From: Albidovulum sediminicola
GTDB taxonomy: Bacteria > Pseudomonadota > Alphaproteobacteria > Rhodobacterales > Rhodobacteraceae
DNA: 64,000 bases
Direction of reading: 5' to 3'
Assembly (NCBI RefSeq): GCF_025751575.1
Contig: NZ_JAOWLA010000004.1
Coordinates: 62,001 to 126,000 of the forward strand
Shown: in pieces, positions 46,604 to 55,954 of the stretch
Numbering within the stretch: position 1 is the stretch's first letter
Layout: the number at the start of each line of letters is the position of its first letter
Translations under genes and position numbers: made by a program
Notes under the pieces: model-generated
The model's input: only the letters and a program-made list of their open reading frames with translations
What the model was told of the DNA's origin: nothing
Databases searched by the model: none

Positions 46604-47575
46604 ATGAGCGGCCTGCTTGCACTTCTTGACGACGTTGCCGCGATTGCCAAGGTCGCCGCGACCTCGCTCGACGATGTGGCGGGTGCGGCGATGAAAGCGG
46701 GAAGCAAGGCCGCGGGCGCGGTCATCGATGACGCGGCCGTGACGCCAAAGTACCTGCACGGGTTCGATGCCAGCCGTGAACTGCCCATCGTCGGCCGCAT
46801 CGCGCTGGGGTCACTCAAGAACAAGATTCTGATCCTTCTGCCGGCGGCGCTGCTGCTGTCGGCGTTCCTGCCCGGCGCCATAACGCCGATCCTGGCGCTT
46901 GGCGGCGCCTATCTGTGTTTCGAAGGGGCGGAGAAGATCTTTCACGCGCTAATGCCCCATGCCGATAAGCAGGTCGAGGCTGATTTCAACGTGAAAGACC
47001 CCGGCCATCTGGAGCAGGAGAAAGTCGCGGGGGCGATCAAGACCGACTTCATCCTCTCGGCGGAGATCATGACGATCGCGCTCGCGGCGCTGCCGGACAG
47101 CGGCTTCCTGATTGAGGCGGCGGCGCTCGCCGTCGCTGGGGTGGGGATCACGGTGGCCGTCTACGGCAGTGTTGCGCTGATCGTGAAGATGGATGACATC
47201 GGTTTGTTTCTGGCGCGCCGCGGGCGGCTTGCCGCGACGCGCGCGATTGGCCGGGGGCTCGTCCAGGCGATGCCACGGCTGATGAGTGTGCTGACGACCG
47301 TCGGAACGGCGGCGATGCTATGGGTCGGGGGCTCGATCGTGATTCACGGGCTGGAATACGCCGGGCTGACGGCGATCGGCCACCTCATCCACGACTGGGC
47401 GGCGGCTGCGGCCCATGCCGTCCCCTCGGCCGCGGGGGCGGTGGAATGGGGCGCGAAGGCGACGCTTGACGGGATCTTCGGGCTGGCCTTCGGACTTCTG
47501 CTGATCCCGGTCGCGACACGGGTTGTCGGGCCGATTTGGGCGCGCGTCTTCGGGATGTTTGCCAAGCGCACTTGA
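46604..47575 (+). CDS. DUF808 membrane protein (YedI-like)
   Basis: A 323-residue inner-membrane protein of the DUF808 family. The N-terminal helix SGLLALLDDVAAIAKVAATSLDDVAG and AGAVIDDAAVTPKYLHGF are characteristic, followed by about six to seven hydrophobic segments (LIEAAALAVAGVGITVAVYG, LTTVGTAAMLWVGGSIVI and others). Function is unknown. GAGGGAG precedes the ATG at 46604; an upstream in-frame TTG is unlikely. It is divergent from GAPDH paralogue 2 and shares the region holding the two LacI-type operators. Confidence 0.88.
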   Translation: MSGLLALLDDVAAIAKVAATSLDDVAGAAMKAGSKAAGAVIDDAAVTPKYLHGFDASRELPIVGRIALGSLKNKILILLPAALLLSAFLPGAITPILALGGAYLCFEGAEKIFHALMPHADKQVEADFNVKDPGHLEQEKVAGAIKTDFILSAEIMTIALAALPDSGFLIEAAALAVAGVGITVAVYGSVALIVKMDDIGLFLARRGRLAATRAIGRGLVQAMPRLMSVLTTVGTAAMLWVGGSIVIHGLEYAGLTAIGHLIHDWAAAAAHAVPSAAGAVEWGAKATLDGIFGLAFGLLLIPVATRVVGPIWARVFGMFAKRT

Positions 47576-47609
47576 TCGGGCAGGGGAGTCGGCGTCCCGC
47601 AAGGAAAAA

Positions 47610-47630
47610 CGGCGGCCCATCGGGCCGCCG
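47610..47630. terminator. Bidirectional terminator between DUF808 gene and tkt
   Basis: CGGCGGCCC and GGGCCGCCG form a 9-bp stem with a 3-base ATC loop in the convergent gap. The minus-strand side continues GTTTTTCC, a clear U tract for tkt; the plus side has a weaker CTTCGCTTTT. Confidence 0.85.
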
Positions 47631-47657
47631 CTTCGCTTTTCACGCCCGTCGTGCGGA

Positions 47658-49676
47658 TCAGAGCAGGGCCTTGACCTTTGCGGCCACTGCCTCGGCGGTG
47701 ATGCCGAATTCGGCGTAGAGCCGTTCGGCAGGGGCAGAAGCGCCGAAGCCTTCCATGCCCACGAACGCGGCCTTCTTCTCGCTGCCCCGCTCGCCCAGAA
47801 GGAAGCGGTCCCAGGGCTGGCGCACCGCCGCCTCGACCGCGACGCGGACCGGGCCTGCGGGCAGGACACGCTTGCGGTAGGCCTCGGGCTGGGCCGCGAA
47901 CAGCTCCATGCAGGGCATGGAGACGACGCGGGTGCCGATCCCCTCGGCCTCCAGCAGGTCGCGGGCCTTCATCGCGATCTCGACCTCCGATCCGGTGGCC
48001 ATCAGGATCGCGCGGCGCTTGCCGGTCGCCTCGGCCAGGACGTAGCCGCCCTGCGCGGTCAGGTTCTTCGCCGTGTGGGCGGTGCGGACGGTCGGCAGGT
48101 TCTGCCGCGACAGCGCCAGGACCGAGGGCGTCGTGGTCGTGGTCAGCGCCAGTTCCCACGCCTCCGCCGTTTCCACCACGTCGGCGGGGCGGAAGGTCCA
48201 GGTGTTCGGCGTCGCGCGGCAGATCGCCAGGTGCTCGACGGGTTGGTGGGTCGGGCCGTCCTCGCCGAGGCCGATGGAGTCATGCGTCATGACATAGACC
48301 GAGGGCACGCCCATCAGTGCCGAAAGCCGCATCGCGCCGCGTGCGTAGTCGGTGAAGCACAGGAACGTGCCGCCGTAGGGCCGTACGCCGCCATGCAGGA
48401 CCATGCCGTTCATCGCGGCTGCCATACCATGTTCGCGGATGCCGTAGTGGACATGCCTGCCCTTGCGGTTGGCGGGGGTGAAAATGCCCAGATCCGCGGT
48501 CTTCGTCAGGTTTGATCCGGTCAGGTCGGCCGAGCCGCCGATGGTCTCCGGCATGACCGGGTTGACCGCCGCCAGCACCATTTCGGAGGCCTTGCGGGTC
48601 GCGACCTTGGTCAGCTTCTCCGACGCTTCCTTCTTCACCGCGCGGATCGCGGCGGCGAGCTTCTTTGGCGCGCCAAGCGACATCTGGCGCTCGAACTCCG
48701 CGCGCTTGGCGGGGGACAGGGCGGCCATGCGGCCTTCCCACTCGGCCCGCGCCGCGGCGCCGCGCGCCCCGATGGCGCGCCAGGCGGTCAGGATCGCCTC
48801 AGGGACGACAAAGGCGTCGTGGTCCCAGCCGTAGATGGCCTTGGTCGCCTTGATCTCATCAGGGCCGAGGGGCGAGCCGTGGGCACCCGCGCTATCCTGC
48901 TTCTTCGGGCTACCGAAGCCGATATGCGTCTTGCAGTCCACCAGAACGGGGCGGTCCGACCCTTTCGCCTCGGTCAGGGCGCGGTCAATGTCGACCGGAT
49001 CGTGGCCGTCGCAGGAAACGACTTTCCAGCCAGAGGCCGCGAAGCGCGCCCGCTGGTCTGTCACGTCCGACATGGAAATCGGCCCGTCGATCGAAATGCT
49101 GTTGTTGTCCCACAGGACGATCAGCTTGCCGAGCTTCTGCATCCCCGCAAGGCCGATGGCCTCCTGGCTGATGCCCTCCATCAGGCAGCCGTCCCCGGCG
49201 ATGACCCAGGTCGTGTGATCCACGACCTTGGCGCCGAAGCGGGCGCGCAGAGATTCCTCGGCCATGGCGAAACCGACGGAGTTCGCGATGCCCTGACCCA
49301 GCGGGCCGGTCGTCGTCTCCACGCCCGCGACATGGCCGTATTCCGGGTGGCCCGCCGTGATCGCGCCCCATTGGCGGAAGTTCTTGATCTGCTCCAGCGT
49401 CACGTCCTCATACCCGGTCAGGTAAAGGAGCGCGTAGATCAGCATGGAGCCGTGGCCCGCCGACAGGATGAAGCGGTCGCGGTCGGCCCATTTCGGCGCT
49501 GAGGCGTCGAACTTCAGGTGCTTTTCAAAGAGCACCGTCGCCATGTCGGCCATGCCCATCGGCATGCCGGGGTGGCCCGAGTTCGCAGCCTGAACGGCGT
49601 CCATGGCCAGCGCGCGGATCGCGCAGGCCTTCATCCAGTGGTCGGAGTGTTTCTCGCGAAGCGTGGCAATATCCAA
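47658..49676 (-). CDS. tkt: Transketolase
   Basis: A 672-residue thiamine-diphosphate enzyme moving two-carbon ketol units in the pentose-phosphate (and, if present, Calvin) pathway. ThDP and metal motifs are visible: [18 protein letters not shown] and [13 protein letters not shown] with the NNSISIDG continuation, and the transketolase motif in [21 protein letters not shown]. No ATG occurs before the conserved N-terminus; the best start is a TTG at 49676 with AAAGGA eight bases upstream. It is followed by a strong terminator. Confidence 0.95.
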   Translation of the reverse strand: MDIATLREKHSDHWMKACAIRALAMDAVQAANSGHPGMPMGMADMATVLFEKHLKFDASAPKWADRDRFILSAGHGSMLIYALLYLTGYEDVTLEQIKNFRQWGAITAGHPEYGHVAGVETTTGPLGQGIANSVGFAMAEESLRARFGAKVVDHTTWVIAGDGCLMEGISQEAIGLAGMQKLGKLIVLWDNNSISIDGPISMSDVTDQRARFAASGWKVVSCDGHDPVDIDRALTEAKGSDRPVLVDCKTHIGFGSPKKQDSAGAHGSPLGPDEIKATKAIYGWDHDAFVVPEAILTAWRAIGARGAAARAEWEGRMAALSPAKRAEFERQMSLGAPKKLAAAIRAVKKEASEKLTKVATRKASEMVLAAVNPVMPETIGGSADLTGSNLTKTADLGIFTPANRKGRHVHYGIREHGMAAAMNGMVLHGGVRPYGGTFLCFTDYARGAMRLSALMGVPSVYVMTHDSIGLGEDGPTHQPVEHLAICRATPNTWTFRPADVVETAEAWELALTTTTTPSVLALSRQNLPTVRTAHTAKNLTAQGGYVLAEATGKRRAILMATGSEVEIAMKARDLLEAEGIGTRVVSMPCMELFAAQPEAYRKRVLPAGPVRVAVEAAVRQPWDRFLLGERGSEKKAAFVGMEGFGASAPAERLYAEFGITAEAVAAKVKALL

Positions 49677-49897
49677 GGGCCCGGTCCTTTTGAAGCAGCA
49701 TGCAGTTGCGCGCTTGATAGCAATGATCCGGGCAAGATCAAGCGCAGCCCCTAAAGCATTGGGGCGAAAGGGGCAGAAAAGCCCCGGTTGTTTGGATAAC
49801 ATGGGCCAAGTACCGATTGCGGCCGATTCGTGGCAGCGCGGGCAGTCAGGCGGGCGAAGACCCGCATGCGCAGATCGACAGAAGGGGCCTTGTCGTC
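49677..49897. other. Divergent control region of tkt and the coiled-coil/zapA pair
   Basis: A 221-base region between divergent starts. A small hairpin GGGGC-AGAAAA-GCCCC lies at 49770-49785 and could be in a leader RNA. I see no copy of the LacI-type operator found at the GAPDH genes and no RNA gene that I can recognise. Confidence 0.35.
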
Positions 49898-50365
49898 ATG
49901 AGTGACATCACCGAACTGGAACGCCGCGTGTCGGCCGCGCTGTCGCGCATCGACCGGGCGCTCGACACCTTGACGCGACCGGCGCCCGCGCCCGACGATC
50001 CCGCGCTGCGCGAGGCGCTTGAAAGCGAACGCGCCGCCAATGCGCAGCTGACCGAACGGGTGCGCGCCATCAAGGAAAAGCAGGAACACGTCGTCACGGC
50101 GCTGGAACGCAAGGTCGCGCAGCTGACGCGCCAGTTGGACGCTGCGTCCCGCGATCTGGCGCGCCAGCGGCAGGTCAACACCGACCTTGTGGCGGTCAAC
50201 CGGCAGCTTACCGAGACGGCGCGCGATGCATCGCCGTCGTCAGACGCGATCAACACTGCGCTGGAGGGCGAGCTTGCCGCGCTGAGGGCCGAGCGCGATG
50301 CCGAGATGGCCGAGATCGAGCAGATCCTCGCCGAACTCAAACCCCTGATCGAGGAGGTGGCCTGA
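49898..50365 (+). CDS. Coiled-coil protein upstream of ZapA
   Basis: A 155-residue protein with no recognisable enzymatic domain. It is almost entirely heptad-like (ISELERRVSAAL-type start, then RAIKEKQEHVVTALERKVAQLTRQLDAASRDLARQRQ, given in parts) and very rich in Ala, Glu, Arg and Leu, ending in an acidic helix (EIEQILAELKPLIEEVA). The stop and the zapA start share one base (TGATG), so it is translationally coupled to zapA, suggesting a ZapB-like structural partner at the division site; that is inference. GAAGGGG lies 8-14 bases before the ATG. Confidence 0.75.
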   Translation: MSDITELERRVSAALSRIDRALDTLTRPAPAPDDPALREALESERAANAQLTERVRAIKEKQEHVVTALERKVAQLTRQLDAASRDLARQRQVNTDLVAVNRQLTETARDASPSSDAINTALEGELAALRAERDAEMAEIEQILAELKPLIEEVA

Positions 50366-50745
50366 TGCCGGAGATGCGGATCACCATCGGCGGGCGGGAA
50401 TTCGAAGTGTCCTGCCAGGAGGGCGAGGAACAGTTCCTGCGCTCTGCCGCGCAGATGCTGGATAACGAGGCGAGCGCGCTGATTTCCCAGATCGGCCGGA
50501 TGCCTGAGGCGCGGATGCTGCTGATGGCCGGGCTGATGATCGCCGACAAGGCCGCGGGGCTTGAAGACCAGCTCCGCGGCGCCGAGGAGCGCGCGACGCT
50601 GGCCGAGCGGGTGGCCGCGAACGCCCGCGCCAACCCCGAACGGGTCGAGGTCCCGGTGATCCCCGATGTCGTGACGGACACCCTGGCCGAGATCGCCGCG
50701 CGGGCCGAGGCCTTGGCGGCGCGGCTGGAAGAACGCGCGGGTTAG
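50365..50745 (+). CDS. zapA: Cell division protein ZapA
   Basis: A 126-residue ZapA-type protein that cross-links FtsZ filaments. The N-terminal domain has ITIGGREFEVSCQEGEEQFLRSAAQMLD, then the long coiled-coil helix starting MLLMAGLMIADKAAGLEDQLRGAEER. Its ATG shares one base with the preceding coiled-coil gene. A bidirectional terminator follows at 50763-50791. The C-terminal tail (TDTLAEIAARAEALAARLEER) is longer than in E. coli ZapA. Confidence 0.88.
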   Translation: MPEMRITIGGREFEVSCQEGEEQFLRSAAQMLDNEASALISQIGRMPEARMLLMAGLMIADKAAGLEDQLRGAEERATLAERVAANARANPERVEVPVIPDVVTDTLAEIAARAEALAARLEERAG

Positions 50746-50762
50746 GGGATGCCCAAGAAAAA

Positions 50763-50791
50763 CGGCGCCCGTGCCTTGGGGCAGGGCGCCG
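50763..50791. terminator. Bidirectional terminator between zapA and grxD
   Basis: CGGCGCCC pairs with GGGCGCCG (8 bp), with an inner TGCC-TTGG-GGCA hairpin stacked above. The plus side continues CGCTTTTCC and the minus side GTTTTTCTT, so it can stop transcripts from both directions. Confidence 0.82.
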
Positions 50792-50815
50792 CGCTTTTCC
50801 TTCAAACGTAACGGT

Positions 50816-51184
50816 TTAGCCGTTCGCTTCGCGGATCTTTTCCGCCGCGTCCTTCGAATAGCCGATGCCTTTGGTGTCGAATAGCTGGTCAAGCTCGCCC
50901 GACAGCGTCATCTCGGTCACGATGTCGCAGCCGCCGACGAATTCACCCTTCACGTAAAGCTGCGGGATCGTCGGCCAGTCGGAGAAGTCCTTGATCCCCT
51001 GACGGATATCGGCGTCCGCGAGCACGTTCACATCGACATAGTCGACGCCCATGTAATTCAGCACGCCGGCCACGCGCGAGGAGAACCCGCACTGGGGCAT
51101 CGCCTTGGTGCCCTTCATGAAAAGCACGACATCGTTCGCGGTCACGGTTTCGCGGATCTGGTCCTGCGCGGTGGTGGTGGTCAT
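50816..51184 (-). CDS. grxD: Monothiol glutaredoxin, Grx4/GrxD type
   Basis: A 122-residue monothiol glutaredoxin with the CGFS motif (Cys32 in PQCGFSSRVAG), the WPTIPQLYVKGEFVGGCDI glutathione-binding strand and a C-terminal helix. Such proteins hold a bridging [2Fe-2S] cluster with glutathione and, together with BolA proteins, handle iron-sulfur cluster delivery or iron sensing. The bolA gene lies immediately upstream on the same strand (six bases apart), supporting a BolA-Grx complex. GGAG precedes the ATG. Confidence 0.95.
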   Translation of the reverse strand: MTTTTAQDQIRETVTANDVVLFMKGTKAMPQCGFSSRVAGVLNYMGVDYVDVNVLADADIRQGIKDFSDWPTIPQLYVKGEFVGGCDIVTEMTLSGELDQLFDTKGIGYSKDAAEKIREANG

Positions 51185-51190
51185 CTGGGT

Positions 51191-51433
51191 CTACTCCGGT
51201 GCTTTGGTGGTCAGCGCGAGCGCGTGAAGCTCTCCTTGCGCGCCGTCCATCTTTCCCTTGAGCGCGGCATAGACCGCGCGCTGTTGCTGAACTCGGTTCA
51301 TGCCGCGGAAGCTTTCGTCGATCACCTCGGCGGCATAGTGGTTCCCGTCGCCGGCAAGATCGGTGATCGTGATCTGCGCATGCGGAAACGCGGCACGAAT
51401 GAGGTGTTCGATATCCTGGGCTTCCATAGCCAT
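51191..51433 (-). CDS. BolA family protein
   Basis: An 80-residue BolA/YrbA-like protein, partner of CGFS glutaredoxins in iron-sulfur cluster handling. The class II KH-like fold is seen in ITDLAGDGNHYAAEVIDESFRG and RVQQQRAVYAALKG, with the invariant C-terminal His in GELHALAL and a second candidate ligand His in the GDGNHY loop. It is directly upstream of grxD with six bases between, in one transcript. purL lies further upstream on the same strand, separated by the ureidoglycolate lyase gene. Confidence 0.92.
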   Translation of the reverse strand: MAMEAQDIEHLIRAAFPHAQITITDLAGDGNHYAAEVIDESFRGMNRVQQQRAVYAALKGKMDGAQGELHALALTTKAPE

Positions 51434-51552
51434 GGGGTTAAGTCCTGTCTGTGGTTCTTGCCCTACATGTAGAACCGCCGCCCGCGCTCCGCAAGCGCAG
51501 AGCGGGCGGTCCTTCGACGGATCGCGGCGGTTAAAAGCCGCAGGCTCGCACC

Positions 51553-52203
51553 TCAGCGGCGCAGCGGTACGGAGAGGTAGACGCCGAACTCCGCCCCGAT
51601 GTCAGCGCTGACGCGCGCGTGGACGCGGCCCTGGCGGTCGAGGAACCGTTGCCGATCCTCGACCGGGAAGACGCCCTCGTGCCAGATGTTCGCATGGATA
51701 TAAAGCCCGCGGCTCCCGTCGCACCAGAAGGCAACTACCTTCTCCGGCACCAGGTCATCGCCCGGCAGCGCCAGCGGCACCACGAAGGGCTTGCGGTCGA
51801 GCGGGAAGAACAGCTGGCCCCCGTCCGGGTGGTAGTTCATGTGCCAAAGAAGCACCTTGTCGCGCGGCGCGGTCGCGCGGGTTGTCTGCGCCTTCTGCGG
51901 GTCGGCCGACCAACCCAGCACATAGTTGCCCTTGACCGCCTCGTTCTCTCCGTAAAGGACGTCGCCGCGCCAGTCGCAGCGGAATATGCCTTCGACCCAG
52001 CCGCCCTCATCACCCGTACCCTCGTCGACCGGGCGCCAGCCTTGCTCGGGCCAGCGGGTGATCTCGATCTCGAACCCTTCGAAATCGTCCACGAGGTAGC
52101 CGTACCCCTTCAGGCTTTCTGCCGTCGCTTCGACAAGCGGCACCTGATGCAACGGCAGGCTCGGCTTTTCGGCTGCATCGAACATGTAGACAGGTGCGTT
52201 CAC
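51553..52203 (-). CDS. allA: Ureidoglycolate lyase
   Basis: A 216-residue cupin-fold protein resembling AllA/ureidoglycolate lyase, which splits ureidoglycolate into glyoxylate and urea in purine (allantoin) breakdown. Supporting segments are LVEATAESLKGYGYLV at the start, LLWHMNYHPDGGQLFFPLDRKPFVVPLA, and IHANIWHEGVFPV with the likely metal-binding His residues. It is somewhat longer than E. coli AllA (160 residues). Translation appears to start at a GTG with GGGAGGGG upstream. No other allantoin genes are adjacent, so its physiological context is uncertain. Confidence 0.8.
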   Translation of the reverse strand: MNAPVYMFDAAEKPSLPLHQVPLVEATAESLKGYGYLVDDFEGFEIEITRWPEQGWRPVDEGTGDEGGWVEGIFRCDWRGDVLYGENEAVKGNYVLGWSADPQKAQTTRATAPRDKVLLWHMNYHPDGGQLFFPLDRKPFVVPLALPGDDLVPEKVVAFWCDGSRGLYIHANIWHEGVFPVEDRQRFLDRQGRVHARVSADIGAEFGVYLSVPLRR

Positions 52204-52292
52204 TGGACCCCTCCCGCAATGATCGGAAGGAGGCTAGGCGGCCTATTGGCCGCCTGCAATTGCGATTACCTTATCTGTCGCGTGCGATCGGC

Positions 52293-54452
52293 TTATGCGA
52301 CGGCGGCGGCGAAGGCGCTGCGGTACAGGCCGGACAGTTCCGCCATGGGTGCGTTAGAGGACCCGAACCGTACGTCGGCGCCGCCGAAAGTGCCGACGCG
52401 CGCGGCGTCAACACCGGCCGCACGCGCGGCGGCCAGAAGGCCGTCAAGTGCATCGGGTGCGAGCGCAACCAGGTAGCGCGCCTGATCCTCGCCGAAAAGC
52501 TGGCCGATATCGGCGCTATCAAGCGTCACGCCGATCTTCGCGCCCTCTGCCATCTCGAAGGCCGCGAGCGCCAGCCCGCCGTCCGACAGGTCGGAGGCCG
52601 CGCGGACGGACTTGCGGTTGGCGCGCAGAAAGTCGCCGTTCTTGCGCTCAAGCGCCAGGTCGACATGGGGCGCGTCGCCATCTTCGCGGCCGAAGGCTTC
52701 GGCAAGCAGCGCGGACTGGCCGAGATGGCCAGAGGTCTGGCCGATCACCACGGCGATGTCGCCCTCGCCCGGAAGGCCTGCGATCAACTCGTCCAGCGTC
52801 GCCAGAAGGCCGACGGCGCCGATCGTCGGCGTGGGCAGGATGCCCTTGCCGTCGGTTTCGTTGTAAAGCGAGACGTTGCCCGACACGATGGGGAAGTCGA
52901 GCGCGCGGCAGGCCTCGCCGATGCCTTTGATCGCGCCGACGAACTGGCCCATGATCTCGGGCTTCTCGGGGTTTCCGAAGTTCAGGTTGTCGGTCGCGGC
53001 AAGCGGCGTGGCGCCTACGGCCGTCAGGTTGCGCCAGGCTTCGGCCACGGCCTGCTTGCCGCCCTCGTAGGGGTTGGCCTTCACGTAGCGCGGCGTCACG
53101 TCCGAGGTGAAAGCCAGCGCCTTCGGGGTGCCGTGGACCCGCACGACGCCCGCGCCCAGACCGGGCGCGCGCACCGTGTCGGCCATGACCGAGGTGTCGT
53201 ACTGTTCCCAGACCCAGGACTTGTGGGCATGGTTGGGGGAGGAGATCAGCGCCCTGAGACCCGCAATGGGGTCGATGTCGAGCGTCTCGGCAAAAGCCGC
53301 CCGGGCCGGGGTTTCGACCCAGGGGCGGTCGTATTCCGGCGCGCTGGACGAAAGCTTCGACAGCGGCAGGTCGGCCTTGACCTCGTTGCCGTGCAGGATC
53401 AGGAAGCGGTCCTCGACGATGGTTTCGCCGACGATGGCGAAGTCGAGGTCCCATTTTTCGAAGATCGCGCGCGCCGCAGCCTCACGTTCAGGCTTCAGCA
53501 CCATGAGCATCCGCTCCTGGCTTTCCGAAAGCATCATCTCGTAGGCGGTCATGTTCTTTTCGCGCTGCGGCACCTGATCGAGGTGCAGCTTGATGCCAAG
53601 GCCGCCCTTGTCGCCCATCTCGACCGCCGAACAGGTCAGACCCGCGGCGCCCATGTCCTGGATGGAGATCACGCTGTCCGACGCCATCAACTCAAGGCAG
53701 GCCTCCAGCAGGCGTTTTTCGGTGAAGGGGTCGCCGACCTGAACGGTGGGGCGCTTTTCCTCGATGGTGTCGTCGAACTCCGCGCTGGCCATGGTGGCGC
53801 CGCCGACGCCGTCACGGCCCGTTTTCGCGCCAAGATAGACGACCGGCATGCCCACGCCCGAGGCGGCCGAGTAGAAGATCTTGTCCGCGTCCGCCAGCCC
53901 GGCGGCGAAGGCGTTCACCAGGCAGTTGCCATTGTAGGAGGCGTGGAAGCGCACCTCTCCGCCCACGTTGGGCACACCAAAGCAGTTGCCGTAGGAGCCC
54001 ACGCCCTCAACCACGCCTTTCACCAGATGCGCGGTCTTGGGATGCGAGGGCAGGCCGAAGGACAGGGCGTCCATCGCCGCGATGGGGCGCGCGCCCATGG
54101 TGAAGACATCGCGCAGGATACCGCCCACGCCGGTCGCGGCACCCTGGTGCGGCTCGATGTAGGAGGGGTGGTTGTGGCTTTCCATCTTGAAGACCACGGC
54201 CTGCCCGTCGCCGATATCGACAACGCCCGCGTTCTCGCCCGGCCCGCAGATGACCTGAGGTCCCGTGGTATGCAGCGTGCGCAGCCACTTCTTCGAGGAC
54301 TTGTAGGAACAGTGTTCGTTCCACATGGCGGAGAAGATGCCAAGTTCGGTAAAGGTCGGCTCGCGGCCGATGATCTCCAGGATGCGCTGGTACTCATCTG
54401 GCTTCAGCCCGTGCGCGGCGATCAGGTCGTCGGTGATCTGCGGTTCCTGCAT
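52293..54452 (-). CDS. purL: Phosphoribosylformylglycinamidine synthase subunit PurL
   Basis: A 719-residue small-type PurL that, with PurQ and PurS, makes FGAM in purine biosynthesis. Two tandem AIR-synthase-like halves are visible; the first contains [35 protein letters not shown] and [18 protein letters not shown], the second [22 protein letters not shown] and [14 protein letters not shown]. Length is right for the type that needs separate PurQ/PurS. GGGGGAA precedes the ATG. A very long antisense frame across it is a GC-driven shadow. Confidence 0.97.
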   Translation of the reverse strand: MQEPQITDDLIAAHGLKPDEYQRILEIIGREPTFTELGIFSAMWNEHCSYKSSKKWLRTLHTTGPQVICGPGENAGVVDIGDGQAVVFKMESHNHPSYIEPHQGAATGVGGILRDVFTMGARPIAAMDALSFGLPSHPKTAHLVKGVVEGVGSYGNCFGVPNVGGEVRFHASYNGNCLVNAFAAGLADADKIFYSAASGVGMPVVYLGAKTGRDGVGGATMASAEFDDTIEEKRPTVQVGDPFTEKRLLEACLELMASDSVISIQDMGAAGLTCSAVEMGDKGGLGIKLHLDQVPQREKNMTAYEMMLSESQERMLMVLKPEREAAARAIFEKWDLDFAIVGETIVEDRFLILHGNEVKADLPLSKLSSSAPEYDRPWVETPARAAFAETLDIDPIAGLRALISSPNHAHKSWVWEQYDTSVMADTVRAPGLGAGVVRVHGTPKALAFTSDVTPRYVKANPYEGGKQAVAEAWRNLTAVGATPLAATDNLNFGNPEKPEIMGQFVGAIKGIGEACRALDFPIVSGNVSLYNETDGKGILPTPTIGAVGLLATLDELIAGLPGEGDIAVVIGQTSGHLGQSALLAEAFGREDGDAPHVDLALERKNGDFLRANRKSVRAASDLSDGGLALAAFEMAEGAKIGVTLDSADIGQLFGEDQARYLVALAPDALDGLLAAARAAGVDAARVGTFGGADVRFGSSNAPMAELSGLYRSAFAAAVA

Positions 54453-54753
54453 GTCAATTCCCCCGAAGAGCGCGCTGGCGATTGCGCGCCTTTTAGGGGG
54501 GAAGGCAGCCGGAGAAAAGGCCCCAATACCCGCGTGTGTGGAATAATCTTGCCAGCATGGCCAAAGCGCGCCGGGCCGGCCGTGTCCACGGCTCCGGTGC
54601 TCCGGACCCCTTCGTCGGCCGCGCGTTTATTGTGCAGGTGCAGAAAGAACTGGTCGCGCCCTGTGCAGGCACCTCGGAAATGCGAAAAAGTCGCCGTCTT
54701 TCGGATGTTGCCCGTAGACAGAACGGAAAGACTGTGGCGCTATCCCAAAAGAC
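54453..54753. other. Intergenic region upstream of purL
   Basis: About 300 bases (390 up to the next small gene) hold no gene I can support. A 103-codon plus-strand frame runs through it but passes over the terminator A tract and has no family features. Inverted AGGTGC...GCACCT arms, near 54638 and 54670, could form a loose hairpin. The purL promoter must lie at the left end, but I see no operator. Confidence 0.4.
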
Positions 54754-54781
54754 AAAAAAAAGGCCGAGACAAAGCTCGGCC
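54754..54781 (-). terminator. Rho-independent terminator downstream of lysR and a 25-codon frame
   Basis: On the minus strand GGCCGAG-CTTTGT-CTCGGCC (7-bp stem, 6-base loop) is followed by eight T residues, a textbook intrinsic terminator. It lies 59 bases past the stop of the 25-codon frame, so the lysR message ends here. Confidence 0.92.
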
Positions 54782-54839
54782 GAAGTCCAACAGGGAGGTA
54801 GGAAGTTGCGGGATATTCTCGACCGCCGCTTCCTGAAGC

Positions 54840-54917
54840 TCATGTAGGATCATGACGGCGGGCGATCAAGAAAAATCCAATCCCGCCAAGAACAATCCCG
54901 CTATGCGTTGCCGTCAT
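54840..54917 (-). CDS. Putative 25-residue membrane peptide coupled to lysR
   Basis: A 25-codon frame whose ATG overlaps the lysR stop codon (ATGA), encoding MTATHSGIVLGGIGFFLIAR plus RHDPT. Residues 6-19 form a short hydrophobic helix followed by Arg-Arg, which looks like a tiny inner-membrane peptide. It is inside the lysR transcript, upstream of a strong terminator. The frame is too short to be certain by composition; the overlap and hydrophobic pattern are the only evidence. Confidence 0.35.
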   Translation of the reverse strand: MTATHSGIVLGGIGFFLIARRHDPT

Positions 54918-55834
54918 GCCTCACGCGCAGCAAGGAGATTTTCGCTGGCTTGGCGCTTGCGATAGGCGATGATTTCTTCGGTGACGAAGTCGCGGAAAAC
55001 CGCCACGCGCTTGGAATGCCGCAGCTCCTCGGGATAGGCGAGAAAGACCGGAACCTCGGCGCTTTCGACCTCGGGGAATACGCGTATCAGCTGGGGAAAA
55101 TCTTCCGTCAGATAGTCCGGCAGGACCCCGATGCCAAGATTGCTGCGCACCGCCTGTAGCACGCCGTAGTAGTTGTTCACCGTGAGGGTGGAGCGGATGT
55201 CATAGGTCAGAAGATGCTGCACCAGCACACCGCCGGCCTGCACCTGCGCGGCATTGGCGTTCTGGCAGATCAGCCGGTGCTCCGACAGGTCCTCCAGCGT
55301 CTCGGGAATACCGCGTTCCGCGACATACTCCGCCGACGCATAAAGGCGCATGCGGATATTCATCAGGCGCCGGCGGATCAGGTCGGCCTGGCTCGGCTCC
55401 TTCATGCGGATCGCCACGTCGGCCTCGCGCATGGCAAGGTCCAGAACGCGTTCCTCCAGCATCAGGTCGATCTTGAGGTCGGGATAGCGGTCGTAAAGGG
55501 TCGGCAGGCGCGGCGCGAGCCAAAGCGTACCGAACCCCGTGGTCGTGGTGACGCGGATCTCTCCGTAGACCTCGTCCTCGCTGTCACGGATGCGTGCGGC
55601 CGTCGCCTCAAGCCGCTTGTTCATCGAGCGCGTCGCCTCGAACAGCAACTCCCCCTGCTCGGTGAGAATCAGGCCCCGCGCGTGACGGTGGAACAGGGTC
55701 GTGTCGAGGCTGTCCTCAAGCGACCGAATCTGTCGGCTGATCGCGGATTGCGACAGGTGCAGCGTGTCGCCCGCATGGGTCAGAGACCCTGCGTCCGCAA
55801 CTGCGTGAAATATTCTGAGCTTGTCCCAATCCAT
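54914..55834 (-). CDS. LysR family transcriptional regulator
   Basis: A 306-residue LysR regulator with the helix-turn-helix at residues 1-60 (WDKLRIFHAVADAGSLTHAG, then LSQSAISRQIRSLEDSL) and an effector domain beginning GEIRVTTTTGFG. The start at 55834 begins the conserved MDWDKLRIF; an upstream TTG would add 13 residues. It is divergent from the indolepyruvate oxidoreductase gene and is its most likely regulator, with palindromes in the region between. It is followed by a coupled 25-codon frame and a terminator. Confidence 0.9.
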   Translation of the reverse strand: MDWDKLRIFHAVADAGSLTHAGDTLHLSQSAISRQIRSLEDSLDTTLFHRHARGLILTEQGELLFEATRSMNKRLEATAARIRDSEDEVYGEIRVTTTTGFGTLWLAPRLPTLYDRYPDLKIDLMLEERVLDLAMREADVAIRMKEPSQADLIRRRLMNIRMRLYASAEYVAERGIPETLEDLSEHRLICQNANAAQVQAGGVLVQHLLTYDIRSTLTVNNYYGVLQAVRSNLGIGVLPDYLTEDFPQLIRVFPEVESAEVPVFLAYPEELRHSKRVAVFRDFVTEEIIAYRKRQASENLLAAREA

Positions 55835-55920
55835 GATCGTAACTTTCTGCCGTGTTTCCGCCTCGTCGCGCAAGTCGCCCTACATAGTGCGTAAACTGAT
55901 GACAAAAAGATCATGTCCGC

Positions 55921-55934
55921 ACAAAAGATTTTGT
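55921..55934. promoter_or_regulatory. Palindrome ACAAAA-GA-TTTTGT upstream of the oxidoreductase
   Basis: A 6-bp inverted repeat with a 2-base centre, AT-rich, next to and sharing one base with the larger palindrome at 55934-55954. It lies where the -35 region of the oxidoreductase promoter would be and within the LysR divergent region. Confidence 0.4.
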
Positions 55935-55954
55935 AGGTCAGTATTTTTGACCTA
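55934..55954. promoter_or_regulatory. Operator-like palindrome overlapping the oxidoreductase promoter
   Basis: TAGGTCA-GTATTTT-TGACCTA is a perfect 7-bp inverted repeat with a 7-base spacer. A consensus -10 TATAAT at 55953-55958 overlaps its right end, and TTGTAG at 55931-55936 is a plausible -35 with a 16-base spacer, so a bound protein would cover the promoter. The regulator could be the divergent LysR or an Lrp/GntR-type protein. Confidence 0.6.

Noticed and set aside
49770-49785. Small hairpin GGGGC-AGAAAA-GCCCC upstream of the coiled-coil gene
   Set aside because: Five-bp stem without U tract; not enough to call a terminator or riboswitch.
52194-54836. 880-codon plus-strand open frame opposite purL
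   Set aside because: It is fully antisense to the well-supported purL gene and has no recognisable domain; its composition (rich in Arg, Gly, Ala, Asp) is that of a GC-skewed shadow frame.
54536-54847. 103-codon plus-strand frame in the purL-lysR gap
   Set aside because: It reads through the A tract and stem of the minus-strand terminator, has no good ribosome site at its start and no family features.
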